Shown: piece after piece, positions 16,386-25,068 of the stretch | Numbering within the stretch: position 1 is the first letter of the stretch | How the letters are laid out: the number at the start of each line of letters is the position of its first letter | Assembly: GCF_016743215.1 (NCBI RefSeq) | Contig: NZ_VRZC01000020.1 | Location: forward strand, 1-36,562 | Source: Geminocystis sp. GBBB08 | GTDB taxonomy: Bacteria > Cyanobacteriota > Cyanobacteriia > Cyanobacteriales > Cyanobacteriaceae | DNA: 36,562 nucleotides | Direction of reading: 5' to 3' | Notes under the pieces: model-generated | Databases searched by the model: none | Seen by the model: only the letters and a program-made list of their open reading frames with translations | What the model was told of the DNA's origin: nothing | Program-made: the position numbers and the translations under genes

Positions 16386-17207
16386 ATGATTTGGCCTCTT
16401 AAACCATCATCTAAAAAACAAATTGCCCGAATTGAAATTAATGGTGCGATCGCATCTCAAACCCGTGAACAAGTATTAGAGGCATTAGAGGAGGTAGAAG
16501 AAAAAAAATACCCTGCCTTATTGTTGCGCATTGATTCCCCGGGGGGTACAGTAGCCGATTCTCAAGAAATTTATTCTGCTTTAAAAAAATTAGGGGAAAA
16601 AATTAAAATAGTTGCTAGTTTTGGCAATATTTCTGCTTCTGGAGGAGTTTATGTGGGAGTTGGAGCAAATCACATTGTTTCTAATCCGGGTACAATTACA
16701 GGCAGTGTTGGGGTAATTATTAGAGGAAATAACTTACAAAAATTATTAGATAAAGTGGGAGTTTCCTTTAAAGTGATCAAATCTGGACCTTATAAGGATA
16801 TTTTATCATTTGATCGAGATTTGACCAATGAAGAAGAAAGTATTTTACAAAAATTAATTGATAGTACATATCAACAATTTGTAGAAACCATTGCCGAAGC
16901 AAGAAAATTGAGTATTGAAACCGTGAAAAGTTTTGCGGATGGACGTATTTTTAGTGGTCAACAGGCTTTAGAATTAGGATTAGTGGATCGTTTAGGTAGT
17001 GAAAAAGATGCTTTTCGTTGGGCTTGTGAATTAGTTAAACTTGATCCTGATAAAACCGAATGTCAGACTATAGAACAACCGAAATCTTTTGTAAATCGTT
17101 TTCTAAATAACCGTAGTCAGGTAAAATCAGGGGTAGGATCTGCCATGAATTGGTTAGAATTTGAATTGGCTACCAGTGGGCAACCTTTATGGTTATATCG
17201 TCCTTAA
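16386..17207 (+). CDS. sppA: Signal peptide peptidase SppA (short form)
   Basis: A membrane-associated serine protease that degrades cleaved signal peptides; cyanobacterial homologues also act in light acclimation. The 273-residue short form has one S49 domain: LLLRIDSPGGTVADSQEIY at about 46-62, SFGNISASGGVYV with the nucleophile Ser at 85, NPGTITGSVGVI at about 100-111 and IKSGPYKDIL with the general-base Lys at 137, giving a Ser-Lys dyad. There is no clear N-terminal transmembrane helix, unlike the long form. The gene ends six bases before aroH on the same strand, so they are probably cotranscribed. Confidence 0.93.
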   Translation: MIWPLKPSSKKQIARIEINGAIASQTREQVLEALEEVEEKKYPALLLRIDSPGGTVADSQEIYSALKKLGEKIKIVASFGNISASGGVYVGVGANHIVSNPGTITGSVGVIIRGNNLQKLLDKVGVSFKVIKSGPYKDILSFDRDLTNEEESILQKLIDSTYQQFVETIAEARKLSIETVKSFADGRIFSGQQALELGLVDRLGSEKDAFRWACELVKLDPDKTECQTIEQPKSFVNRFLNNRSQVKSGVGSAMNWLEFELATSGQPLWLYRP

Positions 17208-17213
17208 TTTATC

Positions 17214-17648
17214 ATGGAAAATTTGCAATTTACTGGGGAGATGAGTAAAAATTTGACGACAAAAGTACGGGCAATTCGAGGCGCTACTACCGCAGAAGCG
17301 AATACGAAAGAAGCCATGAGAGAGGCTGTTTGTGAGTTATTGACTGACATTGAAACCCGTAACCAATTAGATTATGATGATGTTGTTAGCGTTATTTTTA
17401 CTGTCACCCCCGATTTAGATGCAGTTTTTCCGGCTGCGATCGCGAGAGAACGCCCTCACTGGACAAATATACCGTTATTAGATATACAACAGATGCAAGT
17501 AAGAGGCAGTTTAGATAAATGTATTCGAGTCTTAATCTATGTCAATAGCGAAAAACCGCAATCACAAATGTATCATTCTTATCTGAGAAAAGCAGAAAAA
17601 TTGCGTCCTGACTTGACTCTAACCCACGCTTTTTTGAGTAAGGAGTAA
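17214..17648 (+). CDS. aroH: Chorismate mutase, AroH type
   Basis: Monofunctional chorismate mutase of the trimeric AroH fold, converting chorismate to prephenate for Phe/Tyr synthesis. Motifs: VRAIRGATTAEANTKEAM with the active-site Arg, ELLTDIETRNQLDYDDVVSVIFT, DLDAVFPAAIARE and MQVRGSLDKCIRVLIYVN. It is 144 aa from ATG 17214; the family core begins at about residue 12 and a second ATG at 17241 (MSKNLTTKVR) is equally plausible. It is directly downstream of sppA. Confidence 0.92.
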   Translation: MENLQFTGEMSKNLTTKVRAIRGATTAEANTKEAMREAVCELLTDIETRNQLDYDDVVSVIFTVTPDLDAVFPAAIARERPHWTNIPLLDIQQMQVRGSLDKCIRVLIYVNSEKPQSQMYHSYLRKAEKLRPDLTLTHAFLSKE

Positions 17649-17695
17649 GGGGAATTACTTTGTCATTGACGCTAAATTTTGACAATAAATAAAAA

Positions 17696-17713
17696 AGTGG
17701 GCAATTACCCACT
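17696..17713. terminator. Hairpin with A/T-run flank
   Basis: AGTGGG and CCCACT flank a six-base loop, 48 bases after the aroH stop. On the minus strand the hairpin is followed by a T-run, which would make an intrinsic terminator for a leftward transcript, while on the plus strand no T-run follows. It may terminate aroH weakly or act as a boundary. Confidence 0.45.
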
Positions 17714-17909
17714 CTAGTATCTACTTAGTACTAATGTATTGATACAAGGTCTCAGTCTGAGAAAAATGTAGTAAATATAATTATAAAAACACTTTATTGT
17801 GATCTGAAAAGACGATCGCCAAGTGAGATAGAACGATCAATCAATATTGAGTATGATAAAAAAGTGTTAGGATTAAGTGGTAATAATTTTATTTACTTTT
17901 AGATAAGTT

Positions 17910-18134
17910 ATGACGGCAAGAAAAATGTCGGTGTCCATTTCTGAGGATTTGGTGGTATTTATCGACAGTTATAAAAATAGTAAGGGGAGTAAATCGTCTT
18001 CACAGGTAGTAGAGGAGGCGTTAATGTTACTGCGGGAGCAAGACTTGGAAAATGCGTACAGGGAAGCTGACAAGGAGATTGAGTGTGATTGGGAGGTGGT
18101 AGCAGGAGACGGTTTAGGTGATGAAACGTGGTGA
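17910..18134 (+). CDS. MazE-like antitoxin (ribbon-helix-helix type)
   Basis: A 74-residue protein with a short N-terminal DNA-binding-like stretch (KMSVSISEDLVVFIDSYK and SSSQVVEEALMLLRE, as in ribbon-helix-helix proteins) and an acidic C-terminus (DKEIECDWEVVAGDGL) suited to wrapping the toxin. It overlaps the MazF-type gene by 14 bases, the usual arrangement for a translationally coupled antitoxin-toxin pair. The RHH domain probably autorepresses the operon. Antitoxin role is inferred from position and composition. Confidence 0.85.
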   Translation: MTARKMSVSISEDLVVFIDSYKNSKGSKSSSQVVEEALMLLREQDLENAYREADKEIECDWEVVAGDGLGDETW

Positions 18135-18459
18135 TATATTCTATGCTAATCTTAGTCTTACCATTGGCTCAGAGGTGGCTAAAACTCGCCCTGTGTTAAT
18201 CGTCAGCAATGATATTAATAATCGGGTGGCTTCCACTGTAACGGTGTTACCCATAACTTCTAAGGTGACGAAAGTTTATCCTTTTGAGGTGTTTATTAGT
18301 AGGGCGGATTCGGGTTTACCTCAAGACTCGAAGATTCAAGCTCAACAAGTTAGGACTATTTCTAAAGAAAGGTTACTAGGGGATGTTGTAGGTAGTCTCT
18401 CTGGGGAGATGATGAATTTGGTTAATCTGGCTCTTAATTTACATCTGGGGTTTAAGTGA
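18121..18459 (+). CDS. MazF/PemK-family toxin (mRNA interferase)
   Basis: A type II toxin of the MazF/PemK family, an endoribonuclease that cuts single-stranded RNA. The protein of about 112 aa has KRGDIFYANLSLTIGSE, the core KTRPVLIVSNDINN (Arg in the catalytic loop), VTVLPITSKVTKVYPFEV, the QAQQVRTISKERL segment and a C-terminal helix. A GTG at 18118 precedes ATG 18121; I prefer the ATG, with a GGAG about 13 bases upstream. It is translationally coupled to the antitoxin at 17910-18134. Recognition sequence is not predictable from sequence alone. Confidence 0.92.
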   Translation: MKRGDIFYANLSLTIGSEVAKTRPVLIVSNDINNRVASTVTVLPITSKVTKVYPFEVFISRADSGLPQDSKIQAQQVRTISKERLLGDVVGSLSGEMMNLVNLALNLHLGFK

Positions 18460-18612
18460 CTTGAATGTGAGTTTAAGTTAACTTCTTAAGAATCCTCGTG
18501 GAAGACAGCCCGATAGAGTGTCATCAATTCCTGAAAAGATTGCAACATCTAGGAAAATATATCTTATCCTAAAAGAGAGAAGTTTAATTATCTATCGATA
18601 GGATTAGTAACA

Positions 18613-19560
18613 GTGAATATTCCGGGTAATATTATCACACTGATAGCAGGTATTTTACTAACGCTGATCAGTTTGTGGTATGGACAAAATCATGGTTTAA
18701 TGCCAGTAGAAGCCTCTCAAGGTGCGGCGGAAGTAGATGAGTTATTCAACTTGATGATGACGATCGCCACTGGATTATTCTTAATAGTAGAAGGAGTTTT
18801 AGTCTATTGTCTGATTAAATTTAGACGAAAAAAAGGGGATAAAACAGACGGACCTGGTGTTGAAGGGAATGTACCGTTAGAGATAGTGTGGACTGCTATT
18901 CCCACGGTTATTGTTTTTATTTTGGCACTTTATAGCTTTGAAGTTTATAACAATATGGGAGGTTTAGATCCTGAAACTTCGAGAGATTTTCCTCAAGGGG
19001 AAATGCAGATGGCGGAAAATAAAGGAAAAATGGTTGCTTTTAACCCTCATCAAGGGCATTTATCTTTAGGTATCGGCAACGCTAAAGCTGATTTAGAAGT
19101 AGATGTTAATGGTATTCAATACGCATGGATTTTTACTTATCCTGACTCTGGTGTAGTTTCGGGAGAACTTCATGTACCTGTAAATAAACAAGTGAAACTT
19201 AACATGAAAGCTGGGGATGTCATTCATGCTTTTTGGGTACCTCAACTGAGGTTAAAACAGGATGTATTACCGGGTAGAGATTCTAATTTAGCATTTAATG
19301 CCAATAGGATAGGGAATTATCCGATTGTTTGTGCTGAGTTATGTGGTGCTTATCATGGGGGAATGAAAACAACCCTTTATGTAGAAAGTGAAGAAGATTA
19401 CCAAAAATGGATACAAGAAAACACTTTTGCTAACGCCCAAGAAAAAGCGGATACAATGGCGTTGATGACACAATCGATGACAGGGGAAAAACGATTAGAA
19501 ATGCACTCCCACCATTTAGGGGTAACACCTGAAACCCTTGCACAATTGCATAATAATTAA
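18613..19560 (+). CDS. ctaC: Cytochrome c oxidase subunit II
   Basis: Subunit II of the aa3-type terminal oxidase, carrying the CuA centre that accepts electrons from cytochrome c6/plastocyanin. 315 aa. Two transmembrane helices near the N-terminus (about 5-25 with the following spacer, and about 45-70) are followed by a second membrane-proximal helix EIVWTAIPTVIVFILAL. The soluble cupredoxin domain ends in the CuA motif VCAELCGAYHGGM, with two Cys, a Glu, a His and a Met. The GTG start at 18613 has AGGA nine bases upstream. It is first in ctaC-ctaD-ctaE. Confidence 0.95.
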   Translation: MNIPGNIITLIAGILLTLISLWYGQNHGLMPVEASQGAAEVDELFNLMMTIATGLFLIVEGVLVYCLIKFRRKKGDKTDGPGVEGNVPLEIVWTAIPTVIVFILALYSFEVYNNMGGLDPETSRDFPQGEMQMAENKGKMVAFNPHQGHLSLGIGNAKADLEVDVNGIQYAWIFTYPDSGVVSGELHVPVNKQVKLNMKAGDVIHAFWVPQLRLKQDVLPGRDSNLAFNANRIGNYPIVCAELCGAYHGGMKTTLYVESEEDYQKWIQENTFANAQEKADTMALMTQSMTGEKRLEMHSHHLGVTPETLAQLHNN

Positions 19561-19603
19561 AATGTGAAGAATGCGAAGGAGAATAGATAACTTACCTGTA
19601 ACC

Positions 19604-19627
19604 CTTTGCGTCTTTGCGTCTTTGCGT
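19604..19627. repeat. Three CTTTGCGT octamers
   Basis: Three exact tandem copies of CTTTGCGT in the 120-base gap between ctaC and ctaD. A diverged inverted version (GCAAAGGCGCAAAGG) occurs near 1325 before the first R-M gene. This is a common dispersed cyanobacterial motif. Confidence 0.55.
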
Positions 19628-19680
19628 GAGACAAATCAAATCTTTGAATCCACATCAATAAATTTTTTAATCAACCCTTT

Positions 19681-21333
19681 ATGGCAACAAACACAGTTTC
19701 GGAAAAACCTCAACACAAACAGAGGAAATTAATTGATTACTTTACCTTTAATACTGATCATAAAGTAATAGGTATCCAGTATTTAGTAACATCTTTTTTG
19801 TTTTACTTTATCGGGGGTGCGTTTGCGGAAGTGGTACGCACAGAATTAGCAACTCCAGATCCCGATATTGTTTCACCAGAGTTATACAACCAACTATTTA
19901 CCCTTCACGGTACAATTATGATCTTTTTATGGATTGTACCGGCGGGGGCTGCATTTGCCAATTATCTTATTCCTTTGATGATTGGTGCTGAAGATATGGC
20001 TTTTCCCCGTTTAAATGCCGTTGCTTTTTGGATGGCACCACCGGGAGGAGTTTTATTATTAGGTAGTTTTTTAGTAGGTGCGCCACAATCTGGTTGGACA
20101 TCTTATCCTCCTTTAAGTTTAATGACTGGTAAATGGGGTGAAGAATTTTGGATTTTAAGCCTTTTATTATTAGGCACATCTTCCATTTTAGGGGCGATAA
20201 ATTTCGCTACCACTATTCTTAAAATGCGGATTAAAGATATGGATTTGTACAGTATGCCCTTATTTTGTTGGGCGATGTTGGCAACTTCGGCTTTGATTCT
20301 TCTTTCAACTCCCGTATTAGCAGGAGCGTTAATTTTACTTTCCTTCGACTTAATTGCCGGAACAAGTTTCTTTAATCCTACAGGTGGTGGTGATCCTGTG
20401 GTTTATCAACATCTATTTTGGTTTTATTCACATCCGGCGGTATATATTATGATTCTGCCGTTTTTTGGGGTAATTTCCGAAGTAATTCCAGTACATTCTC
20501 GTAAACCTATTTTTGGTTATCGGGCCATCGCCTATTCTAGTTTAGCCATTACTTTTTTAGGATTGATTGTATGGGCACATCATATGTTTACCAGTGGTAC
20601 ACCAGGATGGTTACGGATGTTTTTCATGGCTACAACAATGTTGATTGCCGTGCCAACAGGAATTAAAATTTTTAGTTGGTGTGCGACTATGTGGGGCGGC
20701 AAAATTGAACTTAATACTCCCATGTTGTTTGCTATGGGTTTTGTGTCATCTTTCCTTATCGGCGGTTTTACAAGGGGAATGATTTCTTTTTTACCTTTTG
20801 ATATTTACGTCCATGATACTTATTTTATTGTAGGTCATTTTCACTATGTATTGTTTGGTGGTTCGGCATTAGCTCTATTTTCGGGCTTTTATCACTGGTA
20901 TCCGAAGATGACGGGGAAAAACTACCACGAAGGTTTAGGGCAATTACATTTTATCTTAACTTTCATCGGTTTAAACATCACCTTTATGCCTATGCACCAA
21001 TTAGGCTTAATGGGGATGAATCGCCGTGTGGCTTTATACGATGTGGAATTTCAGCCTCTGAATTTATTAAGTACTGCTGGTGCGTACGTTATGGCAGTAT
21101 CAACAATTCCTTTTATAATTAATGTGATTTGGAGTTTAGCAAAGGGCACACAAGCCGAGCGCAATCCTTGGAGGGCGTTAACCCTTGAGTGGCAAACAGC
21201 TTCACCCCCTATCATCGAAAATTTTGAAGAAGAACCAATTTTATGGAGTGGTCCTTATGACTATGGTGTTGACGATGAAGAGCAAGAGGAAGAAAGTGTT
21301 GCCGATATGTTAGCAGATGTCAGCGCTAAGTAG
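19681..21333 (+). CDS. ctaD: Cytochrome c oxidase subunit I (A2-type)
   Basis: Catalytic subunit I with heme a, heme a3 and CuB, 550 aa, 12 transmembrane helices. Conserved residues: the CuB His-His in WAHHMFTSG, HDTYFIVGHFHYVLFGG with the heme-binding histidines, and FTLHGTIMIFLW near the N-terminus. In helix VI the sequence is FWFYSHPAVYIMILP: the Glu of the usual GHPEV is absent and replaced by the YSHP pattern of the A2 class, in which the tyrosine and serine substitute for it in the proton path. The C-terminus is very acidic (DDEEQEEES). It is second in the operon, 120 bases after ctaC. Confidence 0.95.
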   Translation: MATNTVSEKPQHKQRKLIDYFTFNTDHKVIGIQYLVTSFLFYFIGGAFAEVVRTELATPDPDIVSPELYNQLFTLHGTIMIFLWIVPAGAAFANYLIPLMIGAEDMAFPRLNAVAFWMAPPGGVLLLGSFLVGAPQSGWTSYPPLSLMTGKWGEEFWILSLLLLGTSSILGAINFATTILKMRIKDMDLYSMPLFCWAMLATSALILLSTPVLAGALILLSFDLIAGTSFFNPTGGGDPVVYQHLFWFYSHPAVYIMILPFFGVISEVIPVHSRKPIFGYRAIAYSSLAITFLGLIVWAHHMFTSGTPGWLRMFFMATTMLIAVPTGIKIFSWCATMWGGKIELNTPMLFAMGFVSSFLIGGFTRGMISFLPFDIYVHDTYFIVGHFHYVLFGGSALALFSGFYHWYPKMTGKNYHEGLGQLHFILTFIGLNITFMPMHQLGLMGMNRRVALYDVEFQPLNLLSTAGAYVMAVSTIPFIINVIWSLAKGTQAERNPWRALTLEWQTASPPIIENFEEEPILWSGPYDYGVDDEEQEEESVADMLADVSAK

Positions 21334-21376
21334 AATGTGTTACTCTCTCGCTAACACACTATAACCATTGTAAAAA

Positions 21377-21441
21377 GTTGGGTTACGTTATCACTAATTC
21401 CGGCTACTTCAATTGTGGAATTACGTTATCACTAACCCAAC
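21377..21441. repeat. Inverted repeat with internal direct repeat before ctaE
   Basis: GTTGGGTTA (21377-21385) and TAACCCAAC (21433-21441) form a nine-base inverted repeat. Inside it, TTACGTTATCACTAA occurs twice exactly (21383-21397 and 21421-21435). This is the kind of palindromic element frequent between cyanobacterial genes. It lies in the spacer between ctaD and the preferred ctaE start at 21477, so it would be in the mRNA leader of ctaE. Confidence 0.75.
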
Positions 21442-21476
21442 CTACTTTTAATTTATTCGATTATTACTGTAATATT

Positions 21477-22097
21477 ATGCAAAGTTCAGCTATTGATTCC
21501 CAAGTTACTATCGGTTACGAAGAAAAAGCCGAATTTCATCATCATGGACATCCAGATCATCGGATGTTTGGTTTAGTATTGTTTCTTATCGCTGAAAGTA
21601 TGATCTTTTTTGGTCTTTTCAGTGCTTACATGATTTATTATGCTACTGTGCCTGAGTGGCCTATGGGTGACATCGAATTAGAGTTACTTTTACCCGGCAT
21701 TAATAGTGTTATCCTGATTTCTAGTAGTTTTGTTATGCACAAAGGGCAAAGTTGTATTAGAAATAATGATGTCAAGGGTTTACAACTTTGGTTTACTATT
21801 ACTGCGATTATGGGTGCTATTTTCTTGGGTGGGCAACTCTATGAATATGCCCATACTGGTTTTGGTTTAACAGATAATCTCTTTACCAGTTGTTTTTATG
21901 TGTTAACTGGTTTTCACGGTTTACACGTCACCGCAGGTTTATTGTTCATTTTAGCAGTACTTTGGCGATCGAGAAAAGAAGGACATTATTCTGCTAGTAA
22001 ACATTTCGGTGTGGAAGCATCAGAATTATATTGGCACTTTGTGGATGTAATTTGGATTATTTTATTTGTTTTGGTATATTTATTACCTTTACAATAA
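21477..22097 (+). CDS. ctaE: Cytochrome c oxidase subunit III
   Basis: Subunit III of the aa3-type oxidase, stabilising proton uptake in subunit I. The 206-residue protein has a His-rich N-terminus (HHHGHPDHRMFG), about five transmembrane helices, and the family motifs FHGLHVTAGLLFILAVL and EASELYWHFVDVIWIILFVLVYLLPL. The start at ATG 21477 (MQSSAIDSQVTIG) is preferred over a TTG at 21378, whose extra 33 residues would be read through the inverted repeat at 21377-21441. It is third in ctaC-D-E. Confidence 0.94.
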   Translation: MQSSAIDSQVTIGYEEKAEFHHHGHPDHRMFGLVLFLIAESMIFFGLFSAYMIYYATVPEWPMGDIELELLLPGINSVILISSSFVMHKGQSCIRNNDVKGLQLWFTITAIMGAIFLGGQLYEYAHTGFGLTDNLFTSCFYVLTGFHGLHVTAGLLFILAVLWRSRKEGHYSASKHFGVEASELYWHFVDVIWIILFVLVYLLPLQ

Positions 22098-22181
22098 TGA
22101 TTTTGGTGGGGTGATAAACTGCCCTACCATAATTATTTTAAGCTCACATTATTTCCATCAACAATAAATAAGCTTGTTGAT

Positions 22182-22209
22182 TTGAGTAATTCTCCCAATT
22201 TTTTATAAT
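22182..22209 (+). promoter_or_regulatory. Possible sigma-70 promoter for hicBA
   Basis: TTGAGT (22182-22187), a 16-base spacer and TATAAT (22204-22209), about 43 bases before the hicB start. Match to the consensus is good, but it is unsupported by any transcript evidence. Confidence 0.35.
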
Positions 22210-22251
22210 TATAAGCTCTAGGATCGAAAGAAGAATCTAAATAGTAAAACT

Positions 22252-22476
22252 ATGGACTTTAAATATACTGCTAAATATACAAAAATTCCCTCTGGATATA
22301 TGGGGCAAATAATTGAATGGCAAGAGATAATTACGGAAGGAAAAGACTTGCAAGAATGCCGTTTTATGTTGGAAGATGCGTTAAAAGAAATGGTTTTAGC
22401 CTATCAACAACAAGGAAAAGATATTCCGTTAAATACTACTGATATTATTGAAATTTTATCCGTTGAGGTTGCTTAA
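22252..22476 (+). CDS. hicB: HicB-like antitoxin (HicB-HicA order)
   Basis: A 74-residue HicB-family antitoxin: YTAKYTKIPSGYMGQIIEW, then EIITEGKDLQECRFMLEDALKEM near the middle, the segment that follows the degenerate RNase-H-like core. Its stop (TAA 22474-22476) overlaps the ATG of the toxin gene by one base, a tight coupling. Unlike the relic module at 5637-6049, the antitoxin precedes the toxin here. No clear C-terminal DNA-binding domain is visible. Confidence 0.85.
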   Translation: MDFKYTAKYTKIPSGYMGQIIEWQEIITEGKDLQECRFMLEDALKEMVLAYQQQGKDIPLNTTDIIEILSVEVA

Positions 22477-22664
22477 TGTCGGTAAAAAGAAAGGATTTAA
22501 TTAATTATTTGGAAAGTAACGGTTTTTATCTATTAAGAGAAGGTGCTAATCACTCTATTTACACCAATAATGATAAAACAATTCCTCTAAAAAGACACAA
22601 TATTTTTGACAGAATTACAGCTAATCAAATTTGTAAACAAGCTGGATTAACCAAAAAGTTTTAA
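22476..22664 (+). CDS. hicA: HicA-family toxin (mRNA interferase)
   Basis: A 62-residue HicA toxin: SVKRKDLINYLESNGFYLLREGANHSIYTN includes the conserved Gly and catalytic His (GANHSIY, the equivalent of G-S-H), and TIPLKRHNIFDRITANQICKQAGL is the C-terminal helix of the dsRBD-like fold. It is intact here, in contrast to the relic at 5637. Translational coupling with hicB is indicated by the one-base overlap. HicA cleaves mRNA when HicB is lost. Confidence 0.9.
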   Translation: MSVKRKDLINYLESNGFYLLREGANHSIYTNNDKTIPLKRHNIFDRITANQICKQAGLTKKF

Positions 22665-22697
22665 ACTCTTAACTTGAAATTTTTACAAAACAAAATT

Positions 22698-24494
22698 TTA
22701 ATATAAATCGCCACTTTCTTGTAAAGAATGTAATCTTTGATAAATCCCTTTACTAGCTAATAACTGGGCATGATTTCCAACTTCAGCAATTTTTCCTTGA
22801 TCTAATACTACAATTTTATCAGCTTCTCTAACAGTGCTTAAACGATGGGCGATAATAATAGTAGTACGAGTGCCAAAAATCGATCGCATTGCTAATTGAA
22901 TTTCTCTTTCCGACTCATAATCAAGGCTAGAAGTCGCCTCATCAAAGATTAATATATCAGGATTCATAATTAAAGCTCTTGCAATGCCTAGTCTTTGTTT
23001 TTGCCCTCCAGAAAGATTAGCTCCTCTTTCTCTTAATTGGGTATCATATCCTTGGGGTAATTTATCGATAAATTTATCAATATTCGTAATTTCAGCCGCT
23101 TGTTTTATTTCTTCAAAACTGTATTCTTCTCCTAAAGTAATATTCCGTTTTACGTCTCCTGCAAAGATAAAACTTTCTTGTAAAATTACGCCGATATGAC
23201 TTCTCAATTCTGCTTGAGTAATATCTTTAATATCAATGCCATCTACTAAAATTCTCCCTTGAGTTGGTTCATATAAACGGCATAATAATCTAATAATAGA
23301 GCTTTTTCCTGCTCCTGTTGGACCAACTAGGGCAACTTTTTCTCCTGGTTTAATGGTAAAATTGAGATTCTTCAACACATATTCATTGGGTTTATAACCA
23401 AACCACACATTTTCAAAGCGAATTTCGCCAATTTTTTCTGGTTCTTTGTTACTATCAAAACTAATATTATCTTCTCTGTCTTTAATTTCTAAGGGAATAC
23501 TCATCAATTCTGTAATTCTTTCAATAGCAGTAAAACCTGACTGAAACATGGTAAATTTATCGGCAAATTGTCGTAAAGGATCAAATAATCGTTGAGAATA
23601 AAGAATAAAAGCTGATAATACCCCAAATGTGAGTTTATCCTCCAAGATAAATAATCCTCCTAACCATAATACCCCGGCTATCGCCGCTAAAGAAATCCAT
23701 TCTAAAGTTGCTGACACTGCTGAATCATGAAAGATAGTTTTATCAATGGCAACTAAATATCTCTGATTTACATTACGAAACATTTCACTATTATATTTTT
23801 CTCGGCGAAATAATTGCACAATATTAATACCTACAACATTTTCTTGCAATATAGAATTAAGTAAAGATAATTCATCTCGGGCAGCGTAATTTGCCTTACG
23901 ATATTGTCGTTGAAAGTAGATAATTAAGGCTGTGACAGGAATTAACATTAATACCAACATAGAAGCCAACTGCCACTGTAAAGAAAACATTGTCAAAATA
24001 ATGACTAAAATAGATACTAAATCGCTAAGAATACCAATAGCACCCGTAGCAAACACGTCTCCTAATGCTTCCACATCGTTAGTAATTCTAGTCACCAATT
24101 TTCCTACGGGAGTTTTATTGAAAAAATTAGATGCTAAAGAAGTAATATGATTAAATAAATCTTCTCTAATAAATGCAGTTATTTCTTGCCCAACTTTTTG
24201 GACTAAAAAGCCTTGCCATGCTTGAAAAATAGTTCTAATAATAATAGTTAAAAGCAAAATAAAAGCTAATAAATTTAAGCCGTTAGAGACAGAATAAGCA
24301 CTTAAAAATGACCATGTAGCCTCTTTTCTTAACAATGAAATTGCTTGACCTACAAGTAAAGGCTGTACTGCACCTGCTCAAGATAAAGGTATTAATAAAA
24401 CTAAAGATATTAATAAAATAGATAAATTTCTTTTGGCATAAGGAGCGATTTTTAATAATAATCCCCAGTCATTTTCTTTGATTTTTTTTTGCAT
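22698..24494 (-). pseudogene. ABC exporter (transmembrane plus ATPase), broken by an in-frame TGA
   Basis: A homodimer-type ABC exporter gene. From ATG 24494 the frame starts MQKKIKENDWGLLLKIAPYAK and runs 38 codons to a TGA at 24378-24380, in the first transmembrane segment (LLIPLS*AGAVQPLLVGQ), then continues uninterrupted to the natural stop at 22698. The full protein would be 598 aa, normal for the family. The rest shows six transmembrane helices, Walker A GPTGAGKSS, the signature LSGGQKQRLGIARAL, Walker B ILIFDEATSSLD and the switch H-loop IIAHRLSTV. Translation might restart at a TTG at 24335, giving 545 residues that lack most of the first helix; function is doubtful. Substrate unknown. 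Alternative: a sequencing error. Confidence 0.88.
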
Positions 24495-24682
24495 TTAATA
24501 TAATTAAATATTGATTTAAAATTTTTTACATAGCAATGTTAAATTATTTGTGAGAATTTCAAGAGAAGTTTTCTTTTTGCTAAAGAAGGTTAAGAAAGAT
24601 AATTTTCTCCTGACTCATATGGGATTACTATATATCTGAGTTAATGAAAAATATTTGCCTATCATTTGATTATGTATTAATA

Positions 24683-24964
24683 CTAGATAATATTTACTAT
24701 TATGTCATCAAGATTAGTTGTCTTATCGTTAGTTGATTCCATTATTACCGTTATTGAGCCAGAAAAATACTTTTGATATGCAGTTATTCCATCAAGAAAT
24801 TTTTTTGTTATTGTAATTTTTGAATCAGATAGTTTTTTAACCTTTAAGCTAGATATTATAACTAAGTTATAAGTAGGTAGATTTAATATCATGGTTTTAA
24901 CTTCTAAATATATAGCGGTCACTAAGTTGTTGATGACTTGCTGAGATTCTTCACTTTCGTTCAA
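24683..24964 (-). CDS. Unrecognised small protein, possibly a gene fragment
   Basis: A 93-residue frame from a TTG at 24964, supported by AGGA five bases upstream. The middle, NLVIISSLKVKKL followed by TITKKFLDGITAYQKYFSG, is ordered sequence that resembles the N-terminal beta-strand/helix start of a nucleotide-sugar glycosyltransferase, but the frame ends at a TAG soon after. I see no downstream continuation in this or another frame that I can support. It could be a truncated transferase or an unrelated orphan. There is no partner gene. Confidence 0.35.
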   Translation of the reverse strand: MNESEESQQVINNLVTAIYLEVKTMILNLPTYNLVIISSLKVKKLSDSKITITKKFLDGITAYQKYFSGSITVIMESTNDKTTNLDDIIVNII

Positions 24965-25068
24965 CTTTCCTAAGTTATTAAGAATGTTGAAGATCTCAAG
25001 GTGTTAAAATATTTTAATAGCAAGAATTGCTAAATATATTTTAAATCCATACATTAAAGTAAGTACCC

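Noticed and set aside
21378-21476. Long N-terminus for CtaE from a TTG
   Set aside because: It would translate the palindromic repeat; the typical MQSS...HHHGHPDHRMFG start begins at 21477.
24378-24380. TGA read as selenocysteine or by an alternative code
   Set aside because: Several genes here end with TGA as an ordinary stop (the PIN gene, the MazE-like antitoxin and the hicA frame), and there is no sign of a selenocysteine element or catalytic Cys context in a membrane helix.
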